Source of the DNA: Prolixibacteraceae bacterium
GTDB lineage: Bacteria; Bacteroidota; Bacteroidia; Bacteroidales; Prolixibacteraceae
Assembly: GCA_019856515.1 (NCBI GenBank)
Contig: CP082230.1
Span: 3,224,001-3,288,000 of the forward strand
Direction: 5' to 3'
Length of the DNA stretch: 64,000 bases
Shown here: positions 38,753 to 47,341 of the stretch, in pieces
How positions within the stretch are numbered: the first letter of the stretch is position 1
Layout: each line of letters starts with the position of its first letter
Notes under the pieces: model-generated
Database searches by the model: none
What the model was told of the DNA's origin: nothing
Seen by the model: only the letters and a program-made list of their open reading frames with translations
Program-made: the position numbers and the translations under genes

Positions 38753-39673
38753 ATGCAGTCAGTAGTGTTTAGATTTTTACAAACAAAGTCGGTACTTTTT
38801 ATTGCTCTCATAGCAATCACAACGAGTTGTAGTACAACGAAGAGGTTACAGAAGAGTGTTACTCCAACTGCAAGTATGGAAACACTAAAACCCATTAGTG
38901 CTTCGAAGCTAATGAGGAATGTGCGAAATGCAGAGAGCTGTTATGAAACTTATGGTGCCAGAAAAGCATCTATAAGTGCAACGCTTAATGGTAGCAAAAA
39001 CACATTCACGGCCTCTATAAAAGCAAAGATGGATAGCGTGATTATTATCTCTGCACAGAAGGGTATATTACCCATAGGTAAACTTCTTGCAACAGAAGAT
39101 ACCCTTATATTGGTAAACTACCTTGGTCGGGAAATAATGAGATCAAATTATGAACGACTGGAAGAGAATATTGGTGTCAACCTTTCTCTTTTCAAATTAG
39201 AAGATCTTTTAATGGGAAATGCACTAACCCTGCAGATCAACCCCAATGGAAGGATGTTGAAAAAATATAAAAGTTTTACAGAAGATGGTTATTATGTACT
39301 GACATCTTTAAAGCAAACCGTCTCTCGAAAAGAGAAACACAATAAAAGGAAGAAAAAGGTAGTTATAAAAAAAGAAAATAAGATATATATAGGACAAAAC
39401 AAGGTAGAAGAACGTCTCTACTTTGACCCACATACGTTTAAACTTTCAAAAGTGATCTATAAAGATCTCGAAAGTAACTCTTCGACAACCATAAATATTG
39501 ACAAATATGTCGAATTGGAAGGATTTTTATACCCTTCGGTGGTAACAATGACCTCTCAAAAGCAAGAGAATATTATCTTTGAACTGAAAGTGAAGTTGTA
39601 TAAGATGTGGGTAGATAAAGAAAGTTCTTTTAAATTCTCAATACCCTCATCATACAAGAGTAAAGTGTTGTAG
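38753..39673 (+). CDS. DUF4292 lipoprotein
   Basis: 306 residues with a lipoprotein signal ending TTSC (about residue 26). The body, from SASKLMRNVRNAESCYETYG through SATLNGSKNTFTASIKAKMD to KVIYKDLESNSSTTINIDKY, has the curved-sheet pattern of lipid-carrying LolA/LolB-like domains, which DUF4292 proteins resemble. A lysine/arginine-rich loop (about 195-213) is notable. It follows the TPR lipoprotein by 24 bp and precedes the EnvC-like gene by 3 bp. A role in lipoprotein or outer-membrane lipid handling is plausible but not shown. Confidence 0.85.
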   Translation: MQSVVFRFLQTKSVLFIALIAITTSCSTTKRLQKSVTPTASMETLKPISASKLMRNVRNAESCYETYGARKASISATLNGSKNTFTASIKAKMDSVIIISAQKGILPIGKLLATEDTLILVNYLGREIMRSNYERLEENIGVNLSLFKLEDLLMGNALTLQINPNGRMLKKYKSFTEDGYYVLTSLKQTVSRKEKHNKRKKKVVIKKENKIYIGQNKVEERLYFDPHTFKLSKVIYKDLESNSSTTINIDKYVELEGFLYPSVVTMTSQKQENIIFELKVKLYKMWVDKESSFKFSIPSSYKSKVL

Positions 39674-39676
39674 GTT

Positions 39677-40843
39677 ATGTGGAAAAACTCTCTTCTTAAA
39701 TATTTTTTATGGATATGTTGTATCCTGTCCTTCATGAGTAGTGAAGGACAAGATATCTCATCAATGAGAAAACAACAACGAAAGATACTTAGAGAGTTAA
39801 AAACGACACAGAAACTTCTTAATCAAGCTCAGAAAAATGCAGACATCTCTTTGTCTCAACTGAAGTTAATAAAGAACAGTATCAGGCAACGTCAAAACCT
39901 CATTACGAAATATGAAGATCAAATCAAGATCTACAATAGTTGTATAGAGGATTATAGCTATGTTATTACCTCATTAGATAACGACCTGACACAAGCAAAA
40001 GAGTCCTATTCTAAATTTCTCAATAAAATGAATTTGGAAGGGTCTCCAGATCAAAAGCTCATCACATTATTCACCTCTAAAGACATCAAAGATTTCTATA
40101 TGAAAGAGGGGGAGGCTGCGCAATACCAAAAGATACAGACTAGAAAAATAATGTTTATTAGTTCTTTAGCAGAGACCATCTCTCGAAGTAAAGTTCTGAT
40201 GAAAAAGAATCGTGATGAGGTCGAGCAGATGACCCATAGCGTCTCTCATGAATGTAAAATACTCAACAATGAATTTGTGATTGAGAACTCTTACTATCAA
40301 AACCTTAAAGACAAGGAGAGAGAACTAACTGCTATCGTATCACAGCAGAAGAGTATTGCGACCAAACTACAGAAAGAGGTTGTATCTGAGGGGGCCAACA
40401 AAGGGTATAACAATAAGACACTACAAAAAGAGTTTGAAAAACATAAAGGTAAGCTAATATGGCCTGTAGATGGCGTGGTTATTGACCATTTTGGGGTACA
40501 TAGCCATACCATAATGAAGAAGTTGAAGGTAAATAACAAGTGGATTACGATCTCTACGCTACCTAAGACAAAGGTAAAAGCAGTATATGATGGAGTTGTG
40601 ACTGCCGTGATGGCAATCAAACATGGTAACTTATCAGTATTTGTACGACATGGAAGTTATATCACTGTCTACTCCAATTTAAAAACAGTTTACGTCAAGA
40701 AGAACCAAACAATAAAGCTTGGGAAGACGTTAGGTGATGTGTATACAGATAGCCACAACGGAACGAATACGCTATTAAAGTTTCAGATATGGAAGATGAC
40801 GGAGTGTCTGAATCCAGAAGATTGGTTATCCGATCAGATATAG
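39677..40843 (+). CDS. EnvC-like murein hydrolase activator with degenerate M23 domain
   Basis: 388 residues: signal peptide (ending SSEGQ, about residue 25), long coiled coil (about 28-265) and a C-terminal LytM/M23-type domain (about 275-388). The zinc-binding residues of active M23 peptidases appear lost: the HxGxD region reads NNKWITI, the HxH region reads YSNLKTV and LKFQIW. It therefore looks like EnvC, which activates amidases during cell separation rather than cutting itself. Some activity cannot be excluded from sequence alone. It ends the dut operon and converges on lspA over a terminator. Confidence 0.88.
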   Translation: MWKNSLLKYFLWICCILSFMSSEGQDISSMRKQQRKILRELKTTQKLLNQAQKNADISLSQLKLIKNSIRQRQNLITKYEDQIKIYNSCIEDYSYVITSLDNDLTQAKESYSKFLNKMNLEGSPDQKLITLFTSKDIKDFYMKEGEAAQYQKIQTRKIMFISSLAETISRSKVLMKKNRDEVEQMTHSVSHECKILNNEFVIENSYYQNLKDKERELTAIVSQQKSIATKLQKEVVSEGANKGYNNKTLQKEFEKHKGKLIWPVDGVVIDHFGVHSHTIMKKLKVNNKWITISTLPKTKVKAVYDGVVTAVMAIKHGNLSVFVRHGSYITVYSNLKTVYVKKNQTIKLGKTLGDVYTDSHNGTNTLLKFQIWKMTECLNPEDWLSDQI

Positions 40844-40858
40844 TATCATAAGCAATTA

Positions 40859-40895
40859 AAAAAGCGATTAAAAGGTGGACTTATAATCGCTTTTT
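40859..40895. terminator. Bidirectional terminator between the EnvC-like gene and lspA
   Basis: AAAAAGCGATTA (40859-40870) pairs with TAATCGCTTTTT (40884-40895); A and T tracts on both sides serve both convergent genes. Confidence 0.88.
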
Positions 40896-40900
40896 CAATC

Positions 40901-41524
40901 TTATGCCTTATGTACCTCTTTTTCCTCATCGAATATCTTTCGATAAAAAAGAAGTAAGATAGCAATCCCCACAGAGATAGCCGAATCAGCAATATTAAAT
41001 ACTGGGCTAAAGAATAAGAAGTGATTACCTCCAACCTTTGGAAACCAAGCAGGGAAGTTCCCTTCCACTAATGGAAAATATAACATATCGACCACTTTAC
41101 CATAGAAGAACGTTTCATACCCTCCTCCGTCTGGAAATAGTGTGGCTATCTGCCCAAAGCTATGATCAAATATAACACCGTAGAAAGCACAATCAATGAT
41201 ATTCCCGATAGCTCCTGCAAGTATCAAAGATATACTTACTACTGCTCCTGTTGGAATTCCTTTTTTGATTAATTTATTTAAATAGACGATAATCGCCGCC
41301 GATGCAAATATTCTAAATATGGTAAGGAATGGTTTACCGTATTTTCCAGCAAACTCAAACCCGAAGGCCATACCATTATTCTCTACAAAATGTATTCGGA
41401 ACCAATCACCAAACACATCGAACTCATCTCCCAACATCATATGTGTTTTGATCCAAAACTTTGATGCTTGGTCGATCACAAGAAGCAATAGTACAACCAC
41501 AATTGCTATGTTACGCTTTGACAT
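40901..41524 (-). CDS. lspA: Lipoprotein signal peptidase (signal peptidase II)
   Basis: 207 residues with four transmembrane segments. The two catalytic aspartates lie in GAIGNIIDCAFYG and VFNIADSAISVG; VENNGMAFGF is the conserved loop between. A loop of about 45 residues between them (GYETFFYGKVVDMLYFPLVE) is longer than in E. coli and typical of Bacteroidota LspA. It removes signal peptides from the many lipoproteins seen in this window. The gene follows traR and ileS in a conserved order, but a terminator lies just before it. Confidence 0.96.
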   Translation of the reverse strand: MSKRNIAIVVVLLLLVIDQASKFWIKTHMMLGDEFDVFGDWFRIHFVENNGMAFGFEFAGKYGKPFLTIFRIFASAAIIVYLNKLIKKGIPTGAVVSISLILAGAIGNIIDCAFYGVIFDHSFGQIATLFPDGGGYETFFYGKVVDMLYFPLVEGNFPAWFPKVGGNHFLFFSPVFNIADSAISVGIAILLLFYRKIFDEEKEVHKA

Positions 41525-41545
41525 ACAAATCTAATATTAAAAAAA

Positions 41546-41575
41546 AATCCGAGGAGTATTACCTCTCCTCGGATT
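41546..41575 (-). terminator. Intrinsic terminator between the traR-type gene and lspA
   Basis: Perfect 11-bp stem AATCCGAGGAG / CTCCTCGGATT with an 8-nt loop. On the minus strand it is followed by a run of nine T, which makes it a full terminator for leftward transcription just 22 bp before the lspA start. Confidence 0.85.
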
Positions 41576-41597
41576 GTCAATTTTTATTATGAAAGAA

Positions 41598-41975
41598 TTA
41601 CTTTCTGTTATTTTTCGCATCAATACTTAAAGTTGCATGAGGCACAGCTAACAAACGCTCTTTAGCAATTAACTTACCTGTTTCACGACAAACACCATAG
41701 GTTTTGTTCTCAATACGTATAAGTGCTGCCTCTAAGTGCTGAATAAATTTCTGCTGTCTCTGAGCTAACTTTCCAGCCTCCTCTTTTGATAAAGTTGCTG
41801 CCCCTTCTTCTAACACTTTGAATGTAGGAGAAGTGTCCTGTGTGTCGTTACCGTCTCTTTGGGTAATGGCATCCTTGTACAACTCATAATCATTTCTTGC
41901 CTTGTCGAGCTTACCTAGAATCACTGCTCTAAATATCTCCAGGTCTTCATCTGAGTATCTTACTTTTTCCACCAT
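41598..41975 (-). CDS. TraR/DksA-family protein lacking most zinc-finger cysteines
   Basis: 125 residues: an N-terminal coiled-coil (YSDEDLEIFRAVILGKLDKA) and a C-terminal zinc-finger-type fold, RIENKTYGVCRETGKLIAKE then RLLAVPHATLSI. Only one of the four cysteines of the DksA C4 finger is present. DksA binds the RNA polymerase secondary channel; the family version here is common beside ileS and lspA in Bacteroidota. Regulatory contact with RNA polymerase is inferred from family only. It lies between ileS (110 bp) and lspA. Confidence 0.88.
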   Translation of the reverse strand: MVEKVRYSDEDLEIFRAVILGKLDKARNDYELYKDAITQRDGNDTQDTSPTFKVLEEGAATLSKEEAGKLAQRQQKFIQHLEAALIRIENKTYGVCRETGKLIAKERLLAVPHATLSIDAKNNRK

Positions 41976-42085
41976 ATAATAATAAAGGTTAAGAATAATT
42001 TTATGAGTTCCTATTAGATTTGATCCACTAATTTAATAAAATTATCTTTAAAACGACACACTACAACAAATGCAAACATCAATAA

Positions 42086-45000
42086 TTAAACACGTTTAAC
42101 ATCAATTTTAGTTAGAACATCTGCTTCGATCTCTACCTCATGTCCTCTACCTTCTTCGATAGTATCCACTAAGTTAAGTTCTGTAGCAAGTGTCTGTTTT
42201 GATATATAATCTGTAAAGTTCTCTAATGCACTATTTAGATTTTCATGACGTTGAATAGTTATCACAACTTTGTCTGTTACATCAAAATCACTCTCTTTTC
42301 TGATATTCTGAATACGGTTAATGAACTCGCGAGCAATACCCTCTTCTCTCAACTCTTCCGTAACTGTAATATCTAAAGCAACCGTCAATGCCCCTTCGTT
42401 TGCAACCAACCATCCTGGAATATCTTCCGACATGATTTCAACATCTTCAAGAGTCAAATCTACTTGTTGCTCCTGAACTAACAACTGAAGGCTACCTTTT
42501 GTTTCGAAGAGATTGATATCATCTTGAGATAATCCATTAACAGCACCAGCTATCCCCTTCATAATCTTACCATATTTAGGACCTAAAGTCTTAAAGTTTG
42601 GCTTAATCTTCTTCTTGATAACACCTGAGTTAGCTGTAATGTATTCAACTTCTTTTATATTAACCTCTGTCAAGATAATATCTTTCACCGCTTCAAACTG
42701 CGCTTCAAAATTATTATCTAGAATAGGAACCATAATCTTTTGAAGAGGTTGTCTTACTTTCAACTTCTCCTTACGACGAAGGCTTAGTACCATAGAACAA
42801 ACTTTCTGAGCAATATTCATACGCTCTTCCAGTTGCTCATCAATAAGAGTCTCATCAGTATTAGGATACTCTGCTAAGTGCACTGAACCATCGAAATCCT
42901 TGTTCGTAATGTTATTAAGGTCTCTATACAACTGATCCATAAAGAATGGAGCAATAGGTGCAGATAACTTCGCAATTGTAGACAAACAAGTATATAGCGT
43001 TTGGTAAGCAGAGATCTTATCTTGATCGTACTCACCACCCCAGAATCTCTTTCTACAAAGACGTACGTACCAGTTCGAAAGATTCTCCGTTACAAAGTCA
43101 TTTATAGCACGACCTGCTCTTGTTGGCTCATATGCTTCTAATGCTCCGTTCACCTCTTTCACCAAACTGTTCAATAGAGATAATACCCAACGATCTATCT
43201 CAGGGCGTTTCTCCATTTCAATATCAGGCTCGCTATATGTGAATCCGTCCACATTAGCATACAAAGAGAAGAAACTATATGTGTTATAAAGTGTACCGAA
43301 GAACTTACGACGCACTTCCTCTACACCGTTCACATCGAACTTCAAGTTATCCCATGGTTGAGAATTTGTGATCATATACCAACGAAGTGGATCTGATCCA
43401 TATTTCTCAATAGTCTCAAATGGATCAACAGCATTACCAAGACGCTTAGACATCTTGTTTCCTTTTGCATCCAAAACCAAACCATTAGATATGATATTTT
43501 TGAAAGCAACAGAATCATTGATCATTGTAGATATCGCATGAAGCGTAAAAAACCATCCACGTGTCTGGTCAACCCCTTCTGCGATAAAGTCAGCAGGATA
43601 AACCTCACCGAAGTTCTCTTTATTTTCAAATGGATAGTGCATCTGAGCAAATGGCATTGCTCCAGAATCAAACCATACATCAATCAAATCTAGTTCACGA
43701 GTCATCTTATGACCACTCTCTGAAACAAGAAAGATATCATCTACATATGGACGGTGAAGGTCAATCTTCTCATAATTCTGTTTCGAATACTCTCCAACGA
43801 TAAATTCATCGTATGGATTCTTTTCCATGAAACCAGCCTCAATAGATTTCTCTATTTCAGCCATCAACTCTTCTACCGAACCGATACATTTCTGCTCTGT
43901 GCCATCTTCTGTTCTCCAAATAGGAAGAGGAGTTCCCCAATAACGAGATCTTGAAAGATTCCAATCAACAAGATTCTCTAACCAGTTACCAAAACGTCCT
44001 GTTCCTGTAGATGCAGGTTTCCAGTTGATTGTTTTATTTAGTTCGATCAAACGATCTTTAACCGCAGTTGTTTTAATAAACCAACTATCCAATGGATAAT
44101 AAAGTATCGGTTTATCAGTTCTCCAACAATGAGGATAGTTATGGACATGTTTCTCTACTCGGAAGGCTTTATTCTCCTTCTTCAACATCACCGAGATATC
44201 CACATCCAAAGAAGGATCTTTTTCTGTTAGCTCTTTATCGTATGCATTCTTCACATAACGACCAGAGAACTCTTTATAAAGATCTACATCTACATTTGAA
44301 GCAACCCACTCCGTATCAAGGTCTTCAATAGGAAATAGACGTCCTTGCTTATCCACCATTGGTTGTTGCTTGCCCTCTTTGTCTAAAAGAAGCATTGGTG
44401 CAATCCCAGCAACCTTAGCAACACGGTCATCATCTGCTCCGAAAGTAGGTGCAATATGAACAATACCTGTACCATCTTCAGTGGTCACGTAATCACCAAG
44501 TATCACACGGAAAGCATCTCCATCAGGTTTCATCCAAGGAATCAACTGCTCATATGAGATACCTGCTAAATCAGTTCCTTTATATTCAGCAACCACTTCG
44601 AATGGAATACTCTTTGCTCCTGTCTCATAGCTATCGAAATCTAGACCTTCATTCTTCTCAGGGAAGAATTTACGATAAAGATCTTTAGCCACCATAACAG
44701 ACACTGGTGTTCCGGTATAAGGGTTATAAGTACGAACTTGTACATACTGAATGTTTGGACCTACAGCTAGTGCAGTATTAGAAGGTAACGTCCAAGGAGT
44801 GGTAGTCCAAGCCAAGAAAAACAGATCTTCATTACCAAAGAATTTCTCAGACTTATCATTACGAACCACTTTAAACTGGCCAACACATGTAGTATCTTTT
44901 ACGTCACGATAAGTACCCGGTTGATTCAATTCATGTGAACTTAAACCAGTTCCCGCAGCAGGAGAGTATGGTTGAATTGTATAACCTTTATACAACATGT

Positions 45001-45514
45001 CTTTATTGAAAAGCTCTTTCAATAAGTTCCACAACGTCTCAATGTAACGGTTATCATAAGTGATATATGGATCATCCATATTCACCCAATATCCCATTTT
45101 ATGTGTTAGATCTTCCCATAGATCGGTATATTTCATCACCTCTCTACGACAAGCTGCATTATATTCTTCTACGGTAATCTTCTTACCAATATCTTCTTTT
45201 GTAATACCAAGAGTTTTTTCAACACCTAATTCTACTGGCAAACCATGTGTATCCCATCCTGCTTTACGTTTCACTTGGAATCCTTTCATTGTCTTGTAAC
45301 GACAGATAAGATCCTTTAATGAACGAGAGATAACGTGGTGAATACCTGGTTGACCATTAGCTGAAGGGGGACCTTCATAAAATACAAAGGTTGGTTTTCC
45401 TTCGCGTGTCGACATACTTTTATGGAAAGTATCATCTTTCTCCCAGTATTTTAATACATCTTTATTAATTTGAGAGAGATCGAAATTTTTATATTCTCGA
45501 AACTTATTACTCAT
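42086..45514 (-). CDS. ileS: Isoleucyl-tRNA synthetase
   Basis: 1142 residues, class Ia. The HIGH-type motif is in GPPSANGQPGIHHVISRSLK, the KMSKS motif in GNKMSKRLGNAVDP, and the editing domain contains TTPWTLPSNTALAVG and GTGIVHIAPTFGADD. AGWDTHGLPVELGVEK and DVWFDSGAMPFAQMHYPF are typical of IleRS. The length, the lack of a C-terminal CxxC zinc finger and the general style match the eukaryote-like type 2 IleRS found in Bacteroidota, a type generally less sensitive to mupirocin (inference). It heads the ileS-traR-lspA run. Confidence 0.97.
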   Translation of the reverse strand: MSNKFREYKNFDLSQINKDVLKYWEKDDTFHKSMSTREGKPTFVFYEGPPSANGQPGIHHVISRSLKDLICRYKTMKGFQVKRKAGWDTHGLPVELGVEKTLGITKEDIGKKITVEEYNAACRREVMKYTDLWEDLTHKMGYWVNMDDPYITYDNRYIETLWNLLKELFNKDMLYKGYTIQPYSPAAGTGLSSHELNQPGTYRDVKDTTCVGQFKVVRNDKSEKFFGNEDLFFLAWTTTPWTLPSNTALAVGPNIQYVQVRTYNPYTGTPVSVMVAKDLYRKFFPEKNEGLDFDSYETGAKSIPFEVVAEYKGTDLAGISYEQLIPWMKPDGDAFRVILGDYVTTEDGTGIVHIAPTFGADDDRVAKVAGIAPMLLLDKEGKQQPMVDKQGRLFPIEDLDTEWVASNVDVDLYKEFSGRYVKNAYDKELTEKDPSLDVDISVMLKKENKAFRVEKHVHNYPHCWRTDKPILYYPLDSWFIKTTAVKDRLIELNKTINWKPASTGTGRFGNWLENLVDWNLSRSRYWGTPLPIWRTEDGTEQKCIGSVEELMAEIEKSIEAGFMEKNPYDEFIVGEYSKQNYEKIDLHRPYVDDIFLVSESGHKMTRELDLIDVWFDSGAMPFAQMHYPFENKENFGEVYPADFIAEGVDQTRGWFFTLHAISTMINDSVAFKNIISNGLVLDAKGNKMSKRLGNAVDPFETIEKYGSDPLRWYMITNSQPWDNLKFDVNGVEEVRRKFFGTLYNTYSFFSLYANVDGFTYSEPDIEMEKRPEIDRWVLSLLNSLVKEVNGALEAYEPTRAGRAINDFVTENLSNWYVRLCRKRFWGGEYDQDKISAYQTLYTCLSTIAKLSAPIAPFFMDQLYRDLNNITNKDFDGSVHLAEYPNTDETLIDEQLEERMNIAQKVCSMVLSLRRKEKLKVRQPLQKIMVPILDNNFEAQFEAVKDIILTEVNIKEVEYITANSGVIKKKIKPNFKTLGPKYGKIMKGIAGAVNGLSQDDINLFETKGSLQLLVQEQQVDLTLEDVEIMSEDIPGWLVANEGALTVALDITVTEELREEGIAREFINRIQNIRKESDFDVTDKVVITIQRHENLNSALENFTDYISKQTLATELNLVDTIEEGRGHEVEIEADVLTKIDVKRV

Positions 45515-45646
45515 GATATTATATGGTATTACCTCTATTTTTATCGTTAATCACACAAAGATATAATTTTTTTCTATCCATACACCTAGAACAATTTGAC
45601 TCCTAAGTGTTTTGAATTAACAAATATCGGTTTTACCATATATAGG

Positions 45647-46021
45647 TTACCATTTCATAAGCTGATCTGTATGTTTTTTAAGAAAATCTCGACTATAATA
45701 GTCTTCATCTACCACCTCATCATTCCAAACAACAATATCTAAATCAATGGTTCTAGGACCATACTTTTCCGTCGTTCTATCACGAAGGAGCAGGTCCTCT
45801 ACCTCTTTCAAGTAAATCTTAAAACCGTCTTGTGAAAACCATGTCTCTATTTTCATGGCTGCATTGTGGAAATTTGGTTGATCTATAATACCTAATGGTT
45901 GTGTCTCTTCAACGTGAGTGACTTCCAATAAGCGATGTTTCAATGATACTGATAAAACCGCTTCAGGGATATTTAATTCAGGTTGAATATTCGACCCGAT
46001 TGATACTATAACTCTATTCAT
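45647..46021 (-). CDS. folK: 2-amino-4-hydroxy-6-hydroxymethyldihydropteridine pyrophosphokinase
   Basis: 124 residues from the ATG at 46021; this overlaps the folB stop by 8 bp, a sign of translational coupling. The N-terminal NRVIVSIGSNIQPE, the middle ETQPLGIIDQPNFHNAAMKI and the signature YGPRTIDLDIVVW are all HPPK motifs. It transfers pyrophosphate from ATP to 6-hydroxymethyl-dihydropterin in folate synthesis. It is shorter than typical HPPK (about 130-160 residues), with a brief C-terminus after the DLDI signature. Confidence 0.93.
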   Translation of the reverse strand: MNRVIVSIGSNIQPELNIPEAVLSVSLKHRLLEVTHVEETQPLGIIDQPNFHNAAMKIETWFSQDGFKIYLKEVEDLLLRDRTTEKYGPRTIDLDIVVWNDEVVDEDYYSRDFLKKHTDQLMKW

Positions 46022-46370
46022 GAGAAGAATGTTTTTGGACAAGTATAGAAACTGATTCAGTAAACCTCAATGCACATGGTTTTTCGATCTCCACTTCAAC
46101 AAATGAGACACGATGGTCTTCTAGAATCAAATTGGCCACATCATCGGTAAGTTTTTCCAATAACAAAAAACGTCTATTCTCTACAAAATTTATAATTTGT
46201 TTAGTTATCGTTTTATAATTGTAAATATTCGAAATATCATCCTCTGACATGGATGAATGAAATGGGACATTGATCTTGAGATGAATGAAGACATCTTGTT
46301 TTTTGTCCTGTTCACCATCATGAAAACCAATATATGTCCTTAAATGTAATTTTTTAATTCCTATTTGCAT
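46014..46370 (-). CDS. folB: Dihydroneopterin aldolase (FolB/FolX family)
   Basis: 118 residues. LRTYIGFHDGEQDKKQDVFI holds the active-site region, LLLEKLTDDVANLIL the conserved helix with Lys, and VEVEIEKPCALRFTESVSIL the C-terminal strand. The tunnelling-fold enzyme converts dihydroneopterin to hydroxymethyl-dihydropterin. The adjacent pteridine-reductase-like gene leaves open a FolX-type epimerase role, since E. coli pairs FolX with FolM; the folK overlap favours FolB. It lies 21 bp after the SDR gene. Confidence 0.88.
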   Translation of the reverse strand: MQIGIKKLHLRTYIGFHDGEQDKKQDVFIHLKINVPFHSSMSEDDISNIYNYKTITKQIINFVENRRFLLLEKLTDDVANLILEDHRVSFVEVEIEKPCALRFTESVSILVQKHSSHE

Positions 46371-46391
46371 TATGTGTATAATTGTTAATCA

Positions 46392-47111
46392 TTAAACCAA
46401 ATGTTCGCCACCATCACAATATATTGTCTGGCCTGTAGCCCATTCATTATCTATAAGAAACACTAGGGCTGACAATATCGATTGTACTCCTGGCGCGATT
46501 TTTAATGGGGTCTCTAGCACCTCTTTATGGAACTTCTCTGCATTACCATGTTTGGAAGGTAAAATCATACCAGGAAGAATGGCATTCACACGAAAGCCTG
46601 GAGCCATAGCAAGTGACAACATATAGGTTGCCTCTAGAAGGGATTTTTTAGATAGTATATATGAAAGATAAGCAGATTGTTTATTTGTCACAGCTTGATC
46701 AACAATAGTAACAACCTGTCCTTTAACGGCTTGCTTCGAGAACCACTTTGTTATTAACAATGGTTGAAAAAGATGAATACTAAAGTGATCTTGCAGTGAA
46801 TTAAACGAAACATTTGTCAGATCATCCGGTTCAAATATCGATGCATTATGAATTAGCAGATTCACAATAACACATTTCGAATCACAAAATTGTGATAGTT
46901 CATCCACAAAAGTAGGGCATCTTAAGTCACCTTGAAAAGAGAAGAATTGAAGATTCGAGTAGCTCTCCTCAAGTTCTTTTTTCAATGATTCCACACCATT
47001 ATAATCATTGGAATAATGTAAAATAAGAGAGTAACCAATAGAGGCTAATTTCAAACTTATCTCTCTTCCAATACGTCGACTACTACCTGTTACTAAAGCA
47101 AGCTTATGCAT
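46392..47111 (-). CDS. SDR oxidoreductase, pteridine-reductase/FolM-like
   Basis: 239 residues, short-chain dehydrogenase. The cofactor motif reads TGSSRRIGREI (about 8-18), with the Arg-Arg of NADPH-dependent pteridine reductases instead of the usual TGxxxGxG. IHNASIF matches the NNAG motif, the catalytic Tyr-Lys pair lies in YILSKKS, and VDQAVTNKQSAYLSY and the C-terminal GQTIYCDGG are typical of PTR1/FolM. It probably reduces dihydromonapterin or dihydrofolate with NADPH. It heads a three-gene pterin operon with folB and folK, divergent from the crp-type gene. Confidence 0.85.
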   Translation of the reverse strand: MHKLALVTGSSRRIGREISLKLASIGYSLILHYSNDYNGVESLKKELEESYSNLQFFSFQGDLRCPTFVDELSQFCDSKCVIVNLLIHNASIFEPDDLTNVSFNSLQDHFSIHLFQPLLITKWFSKQAVKGQVVTIVDQAVTNKQSAYLSYILSKKSLLEATYMLSLAMAPGFRVNAILPGMILPSKHGNAEKFHKEVLETPLKIAPGVQSILSALVFLIDNEWATGQTIYCDGGEHLV

Positions 47112-47200
47112 ATCAAATTGTCTTATGATTACTCCATTTTTATATAAAACAACCGATGAATTACAAAAGTTCTTACCTAATGATATATTTCATGATTTAC

Positions 47201-47239
47201 ATAACAGAAAAGCATGGTGTAAATTCTGTTATATAACAG
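47201..47239. promoter_or_regulatory. Palindromic site array upstream of the Crp/Fnr-type gene
   Basis: CTGTTATATAACAG (47226-47239) is a perfect 14-bp palindrome. A further ATAACAGAA (47201-47209) forms a perfect inverted repeat with TTCTGTTAT (47224-47232). The array lies between the divergent folM-like and Crp/Fnr-type genes, about 100 bp from each start, and could be an autoregulatory site. Confidence 0.5.
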
Positions 47240-47341
47240 TAATAACCTTATAAATAAACAGTTATTTCTCCTTTTTGAGGCTTTTTTTCTCCAACCTTTT
47301 GTTATACTTTTACATTCAATCTAATTGATCCAACAAACTAA

